Shown here piece by piece: positions 52,031 to 59,086 of a stretch of 64,000 bases of DNA. Where the stretch lies: NCBI GenBank assembly GCA_030694465.1, contig JAUXYJ010000105.1, positions 124,001 through 188,000 of the forward strand, in the 5' to 3' direction. Positions within the stretch are counted from its first letter, which is position 1. Each line of letters opens with the position of its first letter. Both the position numbers and the translations under genes were made by a program. Under the pieces are notes generated by a model, which did no database searches, was not told the DNA's origin, and saw only the letters and a program-made list of their open reading frames with translations. The DNA is from Deltaproteobacteria bacterium (GTDB taxonomy: Bacteria > Myxococcota_A > Polyangia > Polyangiales > Ga0077539).

Positions 52031-52647
52031 TTCGGCTTGCTCTTGCTCACGCGCACCAAGCGCCCCTCGCGCAACAGTCGGCCCTCGGCGAGCCACGAGA
52101 GAGCTAGCGGCAAGATGCGATGCTCTTCACGCAAGATACGATCGCGCAGGGATTCTTCAGTGTCTGTGTCAAAGACGTCCACCGCAGCCTGCGCAATAAT
52201 GGGCCCCGAATCCACGCCTTCGTCGACGAAGTGCACCGTGCATCCTGCGATTTTTGCTCCATACGCCAGGGCCTGCGCCTGCGCATGGGTGCCCGCGAAA
52301 GAGGGCAACAGAGAAGGATGCACATTGATGACACGGTCGGTGAAGGCGCTGAGAAGCACCGGCGTGACGATCCGCATAAAGCCCGCGAGCACCACCGTGT
52401 CAGCTCGGACAGTTCGCAATCGGTCAACGATTTCGCTGTCAAATGCCTCGCGGCTGGCAAAGTTCTTGTGGTCCAAGACCTCTGTGGGGACGCCGGCACG
52501 TCGCGCTCTCTCGAGCGCAAACGCGTCCGTGCGATTGGACAGGACGAGCACTACTTCTCCGTCGATTCGACCCTGCGCGCATGCGTCAAGGATGGCCTGG
52601 AGGTTGGACCCAGAGCCAGACACGAGGGCAGCGATCCGTAGGCTCAT
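52027..52647 (-). CDS. purN: Phosphoribosylglycinamide formyltransferase PurN
   Basis: 206 residues. It transfers a formyl group from 10-formyl-THF to GAR in purine synthesis. GSGSNLQAIL at the N-terminus, NVHPSLLPSF with Asn108 and His110, and Asp146 in DEGVDSGPII match the E. coli catalytic triad. Start ATG overlaps the purM stop (TGATG at 52645-52649), so the pair is coupled; the FAD enzyme is coupled to its own end. Confidence 0.97.
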   Translation of the reverse strand: MSLRIAALVSGSGSNLQAILDACAQGRIDGEVVLVLSNRTDAFALERARRAGVPTEVLDHKNFASREAFDSEIVDRLRTVRADTVVLAGFMRIVTPVLLSAFTDRVINVHPSLLPSFAGTHAQAQALAYGAKIAGCTVHFVDEGVDSGPIIAQAAVDVFDTDTEESLRDRILREEHRILPLALSWLAEGRLLREGRLVRVSKSKPK

Positions 52648-53696
52648 CAGGGCTGTCCCTCGAACACCACGCGCTCTTCAAAGTCGGCGTCGGACGCGAT
52701 GACTGTGCCGATGATCGAAGCGGATTCGCCCGCCTCGTTGAGCGCGGCTACGATCGCGTCTGCGCTCGCGGGCGCACAGATCACGACGAGCCCTAGGCCA
52801 AGGTTAAACGCGCGCCTGAGCTCGAGCTCGTCGATCTCTCCTGCGCGTTGGATCATTGTGAAAATGGCATGTCGTTGCCAACGTGAGAGGTCCAACTGGA
52901 CGCCCATTTGCTCTGGCAATACTCTCGGAATATTGCCAGGGAGGCCCCCGCCTGTGATGTGTGACATCGCGTGCACGCCGCCGACAGCGAGGGCCGCACG
53001 GATCGCTCGCGCGTAGATTTTTGTGGGCTCAAGCAACGCTTCGCCCAGCGTGCGGCCGAGCTCTGCGACATGCGTGTCGAGCGACAGGCCCGCGCGTTCG
53101 AGCAGCGCCTTGCGAGCAAGAGAGAACCCGTTGGAGTGAAGCCCTGAAGAGCGCACTCCAAGGACGGTGTCTCCGAGAGCGACCTGCTTTCCGTCAATGA
53201 TTTTGCTGCGTTCAACAACACCGACACAGAACCCCGCGAGGTCGTACTCGCCGTCTGAGTACATCCCAGGGAGCTCCGCTGTTTCGCCTCCGAGCAGGGC
53301 ACAGCCTGCGAGCTTGCAGCCCTCCGCGATGCCTCGGATCACTGCCTCCGCGACGTCTACGTCGAGCTTTCCGACGCCGTAATAGTCCAAAAAGAACAGC
53401 GGCTCAGCGCCACACGTCGCGACGTCGTTGGCGCACATCGCGACCAAGTCCTGACCGATCGTGTCGTGCTTGTTCATCGCAAACGCGATCTTTAGTTTTG
53501 TCCCAACGCCGTCGGTTCCCGACACGAGGATCGGCTCTACGAGCCCCGTTGGGAGTCGCATGAGACCAGCGAATCCGCCGACGTCCTGCAATACCTCTGC
53601 GCGCCTTGTTGCACGCGCGAGAGGTTTGATGCGCTCGACAAGTGCGTCTCCCGCGTCGATGTCTACGCCAGCGCTTCGATAGGTGAGCTTTGCCAT
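52647..53696 (-). CDS. purM: Phosphoribosylformylglycinamidine cyclo-ligase PurM
   Basis: 349 residues. It closes the imidazole ring, converting FGAM to AIR with ATP. Features: SGTDGVGTKLK at 59-69, ANDVATCGAEPLFFLDYYGVG, GGETAELPGMY, SSGLHSNGFSLAR and HITGGGLPGNIPRVLPE. It starts 194 bases from the divergent rhodanese-MoeB gene. It leads a purM-purN-FAD oxidoreductase unit. Confidence 0.97.
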   Translation of the reverse strand: MAKLTYRSAGVDIDAGDALVERIKPLARATRRAEVLQDVGGFAGLMRLPTGLVEPILVSGTDGVGTKLKIAFAMNKHDTIGQDLVAMCANDVATCGAEPLFFLDYYGVGKLDVDVAEAVIRGIAEGCKLAGCALLGGETAELPGMYSDGEYDLAGFCVGVVERSKIIDGKQVALGDTVLGVRSSGLHSNGFSLARKALLERAGLSLDTHVAELGRTLGEALLEPTKIYARAIRAALAVGGVHAMSHITGGGLPGNIPRVLPEQMGVQLDLSRWQRHAIFTMIQRAGEIDELELRRAFNLGLGLVVICAPASADAIVAALNEAGESASIIGTVIASDADFEERVVFEGQP

Positions 53697-53780
53697 GGGT
53701 GTTGCCTTCGCGGTGCCTTCGGGGTTGAGCAGAGGGTGGCCGTTAGCGTGTTGAGCCGTGTGGGGTCAATCTCGTGACGA

Positions 53781-53796
53781 GCCCGAGAGCTCGGGC
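53781..53796. promoter_or_regulatory. 16-base GC-rich palindrome between purM and the MoeB fusion
   Basis: GCCCGAG-AG-CTCGGGC, perfect 7-base arms with a 2-base centre, in the divergent purM/moeB spacer. It may be an operator; its proximity to purM invites comparison with the dyad near purQ, but the sequences differ. Confidence 0.3.
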
Positions 53797-53889
53797 GGGA
53801 CGAACGAACAAGCAGTCGCCCAGAGATTGAAGCGGTTGACGAATCGTTCAATAGAATGAAGACTCGTCCACCATTCTGGAGACCACCGT

Positions 53890-55074
53890 ATGAGCAAGAC
53901 GTTTAGTGACTTGATGGCAGAGACGCGGCGAGCCATCCGCGAGATTACGCTCGAAGACCTTAAGGAAAAAATCGAGTCCAAGCGTGAAGCGTTTGTGCTG
54001 ATTGATGTCCGCGAGGGCGAAGAGTACCGCGCTGGCTACATTGCCAACGCGGTGAGCGTTCCTCGGGGATTTCTCGAGTCCAAAGTTGAATCTGTGGTCC
54101 CGGACAAGCGCGTGACCGTGGTGCTCTACTGCGCGGGCGGCACACGCTCAGCGCTTGCGGCTCGGACCCTTGCAGAGCTCGGCTACGAGGACGTGCTGAG
54201 TGTGAATCCAGGCTTTGTGCGTTGGAAGGACAAGGGCTATGGCGTGCAGGTTGATCGCCAGCTTACGCCCGAACAACGTGACCGATATTCGCGTCACTTG
54301 TTGCTCCCCGAGGTGGGAGAAAAGGGCCAAGCGCGCCTGCTAGATTCTAAAGTGCTCCTGCTCGGGGCGGGCGGCTTGGGCTCTCCCTCGGCGCTCTATC
54401 TCGCGGCGGCGGGGGTTGGGACGCTGGGCTTGGTGGACGCAGACGTTGTGGATGCGTCAAACCTGCAGCGCCAGATCTTGCACAACATGTCGCGCATCGG
54501 AATGCCCAAGGTCGACAGCGCCGCCGAGACGCTTACGGGGCTCAATCCAGACGTGGTGGTAAAGAAGTACCAAGAGCGATTGACCAGCGAAAACATTGAT
54601 CGAATCTTCGATGAAGGCTGGGATGTGATCGTTGACGGGTGCGACAATTTTCCGACCCGGTATCTGGTCAACGACGCGTCGGTGATGAAGAACATTCCGG
54701 TGGTGCATGGGAGCATTTTTCGCTTCGACGGTCAGGTGACTGTCTTCGCGCCCCGCAAGGGTCCCTGCTATCGTTGCTTGTATCCCGAGCCGCCGCCCGC
54801 GCATCTCGCGCCCTCGTGCCAAGAAGCCGGCGTCCTCGGTGTGCTTCCCGGAATGATCGGCGTAATCCAAGCCACCGAAGCCGTAAAAATCATCCTGGGG
54901 CAGGGCGAACCGCTCATCGGCAAGCTTCTTACCTACGACTCACTTCGCATGCAATTTCGCACACTCAAGCTGCGACGCGATAGCAACTGCCCGATGTGTG
55001 GCGACGCTCCGTCGATCCATGAGTACATCGACTACGAGGGTTTCTGCGCGCTCCCGGGGGGCGGCGAGCACTGA
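53890..55074 (+). CDS. moeB: Rhodanese-MoeB/ThiF fusion (sulfur-carrier adenylyltransferase)
   Basis: 394 residues. The N-terminal rhodanese domain (about 20-118) has the catalytic Cys81 in YCAGGTRSAL. An E1-like adenylyltransferase follows (about 125-390) with GAGGLGS at 159-165, Arg in RYSRHLLLPEVG, DGCDNFPTRY near 249-258, and zinc ligands C293/C296 and C367/C370. It would adenylate MoaD- or ThiS-like sulfur carriers and could donate sulfur through its own rhodanese. In most MoeB/MOCS3 proteins the rhodanese is C-terminal; here it is N-terminal. No moaD or moaE lies adjacent. Confidence 0.93.
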   Translation: MSKTFSDLMAETRRAIREITLEDLKEKIESKREAFVLIDVREGEEYRAGYIANAVSVPRGFLESKVESVVPDKRVTVVLYCAGGTRSALAARTLAELGYEDVLSVNPGFVRWKDKGYGVQVDRQLTPEQRDRYSRHLLLPEVGEKGQARLLDSKVLLLGAGGLGSPSALYLAAAGVGTLGLVDADVVDASNLQRQILHNMSRIGMPKVDSAAETLTGLNPDVVVKKYQERLTSENIDRIFDEGWDVIVDGCDNFPTRYLVNDASVMKNIPVVHGSIFRFDGQVTVFAPRKGPCYRCLYPEPPPAHLAPSCQEAGVLGVLPGMIGVIQATEAVKIILGQGEPLIGKLLTYDSLRMQFRTLKLRRDSNCPMCGDAPSIHEYIDYEGFCALPGGGEH

Positions 55075-55100
55075 TCACGGCGCGAAGTGAGGACGCCCGC

Positions 55101-55127
55101 GGAACTTTTGAGCGATTGCGATAGTCT
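55101..55127 (+). promoter_or_regulatory. ECF-like promoter candidate for the Cache-like lipoprotein
   Basis: GGAACTT at 55101-55107 and TCTTT (TCT at 55125-55127) with a 17-base spacer, resembling ECF-type promoters. The start would be a few bases from ATG 55138. Speculative link to the sigma operon at 1-3282. Confidence 0.25.
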
Positions 55128-55137
55128 TTCGCTCACT

Positions 55138-56007
55138 ATGATCAACGCAGCACGGCTCCCCCTCGCGGCCTTCGCTCTCGTGAGCGCTTTCTCTGGCATG
55201 GGATGCAAGGACAAGCTCATGGTCCACGCCCAAAACGCGGAGACCAATTTGCACGCGGAGGTACCGCGTGCGCGCGAAGCGGCACGTCGATTGACTGCGG
55301 ATTTCCTGCCTAAAGTTCGCGCGAGTGGTGGACCCATCTCCGCGCTGGTGGCGGACGGTGGGGGCCCAGCGCTTCGAAGTGCGCTCGTCGCGCTTACGAC
55401 GCCTGGCGGTCCAATGACGCTTTTTTCGACAAGCTTCGTGGTGGCTACGGACCGTGAGGGCCGAGGCATCGCGCGCGACATCGCGAATGAGTCCGACGAT
55501 CGTATGCGAGGGATGGATCTCCGGACCACGTTTGAGAGCGTCAGGAAGGCCCTTGTAGGTCAAGAGACGCTCAGCGACGGTGAGCTCCCTGCGGTGGGCG
55601 ATGTGCCCTCCCGCGTGGTGCTGGTGGCCGCCGTGCCGCTCCGAAACGCGCAGGGCGAAATCGTGGGGAGCCTGGCCGCTGGCATCACTTATGGCACGCT
55701 CGCCCGAATGATTGATGGCGCGCTCCGCGGAGGCGTCGGCAACTCGGTGTTCTGGACTGGGATCCGTGTTGGCGAGCGGGTGCTTCCGTCGACCGGCGAT
55801 CGCGACGTGGTGGCGCGCTGGCTTGTCCCTCCAGTGCTCATCCAGAAGATCCCCACGGCTGAAGCGCAGCGTGTGGCCAGCGCGGGCGGCGAGCAGTACT
55901 TTCACTTCGCCGAGGGAGGTCGCGGATGGGGAGGAGTCGTGGCGTCGCTGCCAGCGCTCCCGAACGGCCAGCTCGTGTTGTTTCGATCTGAAGCCAGCCA
56001 GCGCTGA
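55138..56007 (+). CDS. Lipoprotein with Cache-like sensing domain
   Basis: 289 residues from ATG 55138. Signal peptide with lipobox GMGC (about residues 19-22), so a membrane-anchored lipoprotein. The mature part has helices at the start, then a domain with GGPMTLFSTSFVVATDREGRGIARD and LRNAQGEIVGSLAAGITYGTLARM, a pattern seen in periplasmic Cache/PAS-like sensors. No transmembrane helix or signalling output follows, so it would signal by protein contact. No Shine-Dalgarno is visible; an ECF-like box lies upstream. It follows the MoeB fusion by 63 bases. Confidence 0.8.
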   Translation: MINAARLPLAAFALVSAFSGMGCKDKLMVHAQNAETNLHAEVPRAREAARRLTADFLPKVRASGGPISALVADGGGPALRSALVALTTPGGPMTLFSTSFVVATDREGRGIARDIANESDDRMRGMDLRTTFESVRKALVGQETLSDGELPAVGDVPSRVVLVAAVPLRNAQGEIVGSLAAGITYGTLARMIDGALRGGVGNSVFWTGIRVGERVLPSTGDRDVVARWLVPPVLIQKIPTAEAQRVASAGGEQYFHFAEGGRGWGGVVASLPALPNGQLVLFRSEASQR

Positions 56008-56042
56008 TTGCCCCACAAGGCCCAACCCCACAGGGAGCGCTC

Positions 56043-56837
56043 TCAGTGGTTGCGCGCGTGGTCCAGGCAGTAAATTGTGGGCTTGCCACACTTCGCGCAG
56101 GTGCAGACCCGGATGTCTACCGCCGGGTCGCTCTCGCTCGCACCGCAGATCGCGCACGCTCGAGCGCTGGATTCGACGGCGACGCTGGCTTCTCGCGTGA
56201 GCTTTTGCTTCTGCGCGTTGCGGCCACGCTTTGAAAAGTCTCGGAGCATGTCGACCAGCGTAGGGCCAAAAAACAGTAGGTAGTGCGCCATCACAATCAG
56301 TGGAAAAAACCTAGCGAGTCCAGCGCCAAGTCCGACCTGTGAGACCAGCCCCAGAGCGGCCAACCAGCCCAACCATTTGACCCGCACGGGGATGATAAAC
56401 AGGAGCATGAGCTGATACTCCGGATAGAGCGTCGCGAACGCCAAGAACACCGAGGACAGCAGGTAGGTGTTGGATGGGTTGAGGTTGAGCGCGAGCCCCG
56501 CGATGAGCGTGAAAATCCAGCCCAAAAACCAGTACGCTTGGTACTTGAACGCTCCCCAGCGGCTCTCAAGCATGGAGCCCATTTGAAAGAGAAAAGCCAA
56601 CTCAAACAGGATCCAGAGCGGGCTGAGCGAGGGCGGCACAAAGAGAAACGTGACCAGCCGCCACACTTCGCCGTGCAAGACCGCGTCGCGGTTGAGATCA
56701 ATCGCGTGGATAATCCCGGGATTAGCGAGTGCAAGGATGAAGACAACCCCCATCATGCCTACGAGCGGATAAGTGAGATTTCCCAGGACATAGCGTGAGT
56801 ATTTGCGCTCAAGCTTGGTTAACCAGCGATCCAACAT
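56043..56837 (-). CDS. Rhomboid/Derlin-like membrane protein with C-terminal zinc ribbon
   Basis: 264 residues from ATG 56837. Six hydrophobic segments follow a cytoplasmic N-terminus, with the WRLVTFLF motif (59-66) near the end of a re-entrant loop and a six-helix pattern of rhomboid/Derlin proteins. The rhomboid GxSG serine motif is not present as such; the segment LLSSVF (126-131) has serines 128-129, and His185 sits in a late helix, so catalysis is undecided. The cytoplasmic C-terminus carries a treble-clef-like zinc ribbon (CAICG, CTCAKCG, CLDHARNH). I infer a membrane-protein quality-control or scaffold role. An upstream start extension is rejected. Confidence 0.85.
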   Translation of the reverse strand: MLDRWLTKLERKYSRYVLGNLTYPLVGMMGVVFILALANPGIIHAIDLNRDAVLHGEVWRLVTFLFVPPSLSPLWILFELAFLFQMGSMLESRWGAFKYQAYWFLGWIFTLIAGLALNLNPSNTYLLSSVFLAFATLYPEYQLMLLFIIPVRVKWLGWLAALGLVSQVGLGAGLARFFPLIVMAHYLLFFGPTLVDMLRDFSKRGRNAQKQKLTREASVAVESSARACAICGASESDPAVDIRVCTCAKCGKPTIYCLDHARNH

Positions 56838-57120
56838 GCGTGCCTCGATTTCGAGCCAACTGATAGCACTGCAAAACGTCGCGCTCCAACTCTGTCCGCC
56901 TGGCGACGAAATGACAGCTCGCAAACGGTCGCTCTGTCTTTGGCTGAGCCGTAGATCCCTCGCGCGAGGCGCTCGCAGCGGTGAGCCATCGAGCGAACGG
57001 ATCGCACGCACTCGTCCGCGCTTAGCGATCGAGAGAATTGCGTTGGGTCTGCGCTTTTGCAGCCGATCTGTTCGTCAGGTGAAGTGACGATGTGACCAGC
57101 GGGAGCGCGTCCGTGTGGGC

Positions 57121-57975
57121 TTAGAGAGCGTTGGGGTTCAGGCCCGGAAAGGCCTGCACGGTGTATCCGCCTTGGTCAGCGCCAAAGGTGGTGACACGAA
57201 GGGTGTACATGCCGGGCTGCGTGGGCATGTAAACAATGCGGCTGTTGCGGTTGTTGTTCGAGAGATCGATGTCGTCGTTCTCTGCGACCTGAGCACCGTT
57301 GAACATGAGCTGAGCCTTCACGTCCATCATCTCGCCTTGGCGGGTGCTTGAGGGGCCGCCACGGACCACAAACGTTGCGCCCTGGCCGGGGGTGAGCGCG
57401 ATGTTGTAGTCGTCCACGAACGCGCTGCCGTTCATCGCGTCGCCGGGCTGAAGCGAGCCTGCCGCCATGCCGCCGAGTGCGAGCATGCTGGGGACCGCGG
57501 TGGGCATCCCGGTGGGCATTCCGGTGGGCATCCCGGTGGGCATCTGGGGGTTCATGTCAGCCGGTGCTGCAGCGCCCGTGCGGTTGGTGACGGTGATGCC
57601 CCAAACGTACATGGTGCTCGAGCTTTGCGTGCGGCGGCGGCCGATGGTGCCAACGCGACGGGTCTGGGTCTGCGTTCCGTAGATGAACGAAATCGAACCT
57701 GAGCATGGGCCAGCGACCTGTTGGCCGGGCATGGGGGTGGGCGTGGCTGAGACGGTGGCCGTACCGCTGCCGGATTTCCCGCTGCCGGTCTTGTGGACAG
57801 CTGCGACCGTGATCCCGGACAGGCCTGCAACGGGATAACCACAGAGCTGGTTTCCGAGGCTGGTGTCCTCTTCAAACTGCTCTTTGACCATATCCTTGAG
57901 GCGCTCTTCGGTGGACTTGCAACCGGTAGTAGCGACGAGAACTCCGAGAGAGAGAGCGAGCAATGAACGACGCAT
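57121..57975 (-). CDS. Lipoprotein with PPC-like C-terminal domain and MPTG repeats
   Basis: 284 residues from ATG 57975, with AGGAAGGG ten bases upstream. Signal peptide with lipobox TTGC, a Cys-containing N-terminal segment, a Pro/Thr/Ser linker with Met-Pro-Thr-Gly repeats encoded by a 12-base tandem repeat (57499-57546), and a C-terminal beta-rich domain with TMYVWGITVTNRTG and QPGMYTLRVTTFGADQGGYTVQ, which fits the bacterial pre-peptidase C-terminal (PPC)-like or collagen-binding jelly-roll fold. Exported and anchored; function unknown. Confidence 0.8.
   Translation of the reverse strand: MRRSLLALSLGVLVATTGCKSTEERLKDMVKEQFEEDTSLGNQLCGYPVAGLSGITVAAVHKTGSGKSGSGTATVSATPTPMPGQQVAGPCSGSISFIYGTQTQTRRVGTIGRRRTQSSSTMYVWGITVTNRTGAAAPADMNPQMPTGMPTGMPTGMPTAVPSMLALGGMAAGSLQPGDAMNGSAFVDDYNIALTPGQGATFVVRGGPSSTRQGEMMDVKAQLMFNGAQVAENDDIDLSNNNRNSRIVYMPTQPGMYTLRVTTFGADQGGYTVQAFPGLNPNAL
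57499..57546 (-). repeat. 12-base minisatellite encoding Met-Pro-Thr-Gly
   Basis: Four near-identical copies of a 12-base unit (GGTGGGCATCCC and single-base variants on the plus strand) in frame, giving MPTG units in the lipoprotein. Four copies are visible; variants occur in the second and fourth. Confidence 0.85.
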
Positions 57976-58371
57976 GGAACTAATACCCTTCCTGGTGTCG
58001 AGTGATTGAGTGGGTCCGGGATGATCGCCGTGCCACATCTCGACACATGAGAGCGGCAGTATGCCACCAGCCGAGGCAAAAACGAAACTATTGACCAGAA
58101 CGAAAATACTCCGGAGCTCTCGCGCTCGATCGCAGAAGAAATCGCATGTCGCTTCTCCTCCTGGGCAACTTTTCTGGCTGGTCTCGACGACACAGAATGT
58201 CACCCAAGCGCGCTGATCTGGGCAGGCCCTCAGCAAAGCCAACCGCACGTTGATCAAGAGCCAAGTCTTAGGGGCCTTGAAGCGTCACGATCGCCGTGCG
58301 GGGTGACCCGAGAGTGGTCAGTCCTCGCGGGGTAAAGCGCGCCCCCCGATGGGTCGCTTGCCGCGGATGAT
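57976..58371. other. 396-base region between the lipoprotein and the tRNA
   Basis: No credible ORF. It presumably carries the lipoprotein promoter. A minus-strand ORF (58268-58504) overlaps the tRNA and is rejected. No repeat or terminator is evident. Confidence 0.6.
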
Positions 58372-58446
58372 TGGTACAGGCAACAGGATTTGAACCTGTG
58401 ACTTCCACCGTGTGAAGGTGGCACTCTACCGCTGAGTTATGCCTGC
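58372..58446 (-). tRNA. tRNA-Val (anticodon CAC)
   Basis: Minus-strand cloverleaf of 75 bases including encoded CCA. Acceptor arm GCAGGCA pairs with TGCCTGT (G-U at the first pair), D stem ACTC/GAGT, anticodon stem CCACC/GGTGG with loop TTCACAC (anticodon CAC, reading GUG), T stem ACAGG/CCTGT with TTCAAAT loop, discriminator A, CCA. A consensus promoter is just upstream at 58461-58489. Confidence 0.93.
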
Positions 58447-58460
58447 AGTGAGGAGGCGGC

Positions 58461-58489
58461 AGACTAGAGAGCGCCGTCGACTCTGTCAA
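58461..58489 (-). promoter_or_regulatory. Sigma-70 promoter of tRNA-Val
   Basis: Perfect TTGACA (plus-strand TGTCAA, 58484-58489), 17-base spacer, TAGTCT (plus-strand AGACTA, 58461-58466); the predicted start is about eight bases before the tRNA 5' end. Confidence 0.78.
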
Positions 58490-58504
58490 TGAGTTTCCGC
58501 CCAA

Positions 58505-59086
58505 TCAGTCCGTCGCGAGATCGCTTGCGAGGGATGCCCGTGTGTCGTGGGTGAGCGTCACAGAATACCCATAACGTGGGTGTGTCGACCGCAGCTCCAC
58601 ACTTTGGTTGTGGTCGAGCAGCCGTGGGCCTGCGTCCGCGGGAAGCTCAAACGTGACGTACTGCACGACGGAGATCACCCCATCGTGGAGTCCGCGTCGA
58701 TCAAACTTGGCAGAGATCAACGTGCCTCCGAGCGCGAGATGGATGTGCTGCTCAAGCCCCACATAGTCTCGTCGACGCAGCTCGCGTTGTGAGCCATCCG
58801 AGATCTCGATCATCAGGGTCGCCGAGAGGTGTCCGGGTGGGGGGATGAGCTCGTTGTAGACCGCGAGCTCTTCGAGCATCGACGCTTCCGTGACAATTTT
58901 TTCGGCTCGGGCGATCTCTTGTACCTGCATCAAGACCGTCTGCCGGTTCTCAAAAAGCAGAGACATCTCGGGACCCAAGAAGACGCGGCGGGTCTTCTTG
59001 AGTGCGATGGTTTTAGCGCGGATTTCGCTGCGTTTTCGCTCGTATTCTTCGATCGAAAGGACGTCTTTGAGTGCGAGATGGTTCAT
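58505..59086 (-). CDS. DUF3501 family protein
   Basis: 193 residues from ATG 59086, overlapping the stop of the Fe-S protein by four bases (ATGA 59083-59086). Features include DVLSIEEYERKRSEIRAKTIALKKTRRVFLGPEMSLLFENRQTVLMQVQEI-like helices and a later beta region with DGSQRELRRRDYVGLEQHIHLALGG. DUF3501 proteins occur with rubrerythrin and an Fe-S oxidoreductase; function unknown. No membrane segment or cofactor motif. The longer upstream frame lies in the overlapping gene and is rejected. Confidence 0.9.
   Translation of the reverse strand: MNHLALKDVLSIEEYERKRSEIRAKTIALKKTRRVFLGPEMSLLFENRQTVLMQVQEIARAEKIVTEASMLEELAVYNELIPPPGHLSATLMIEISDGSQRELRRRDYVGLEQHIHLALGGTLISAKFDRRGLHDGVISVVQYVTFELPADAGPRLLDHNQSVELRSTHPRYGYSVTLTHDTRASLASDLATD

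Noticed and set aside
55075-56157. 360-codon minus-strand ORF opposite the Cache-like lipoprotein
   Set aside because: Low-information composition, no family pattern, and it crosses the end of another plus-strand gene; antisense shadow.
58268-58504. 78-codon minus-strand ORF over the tRNA
   Set aside because: It overlaps a well-formed tRNA-Val and its promoter.
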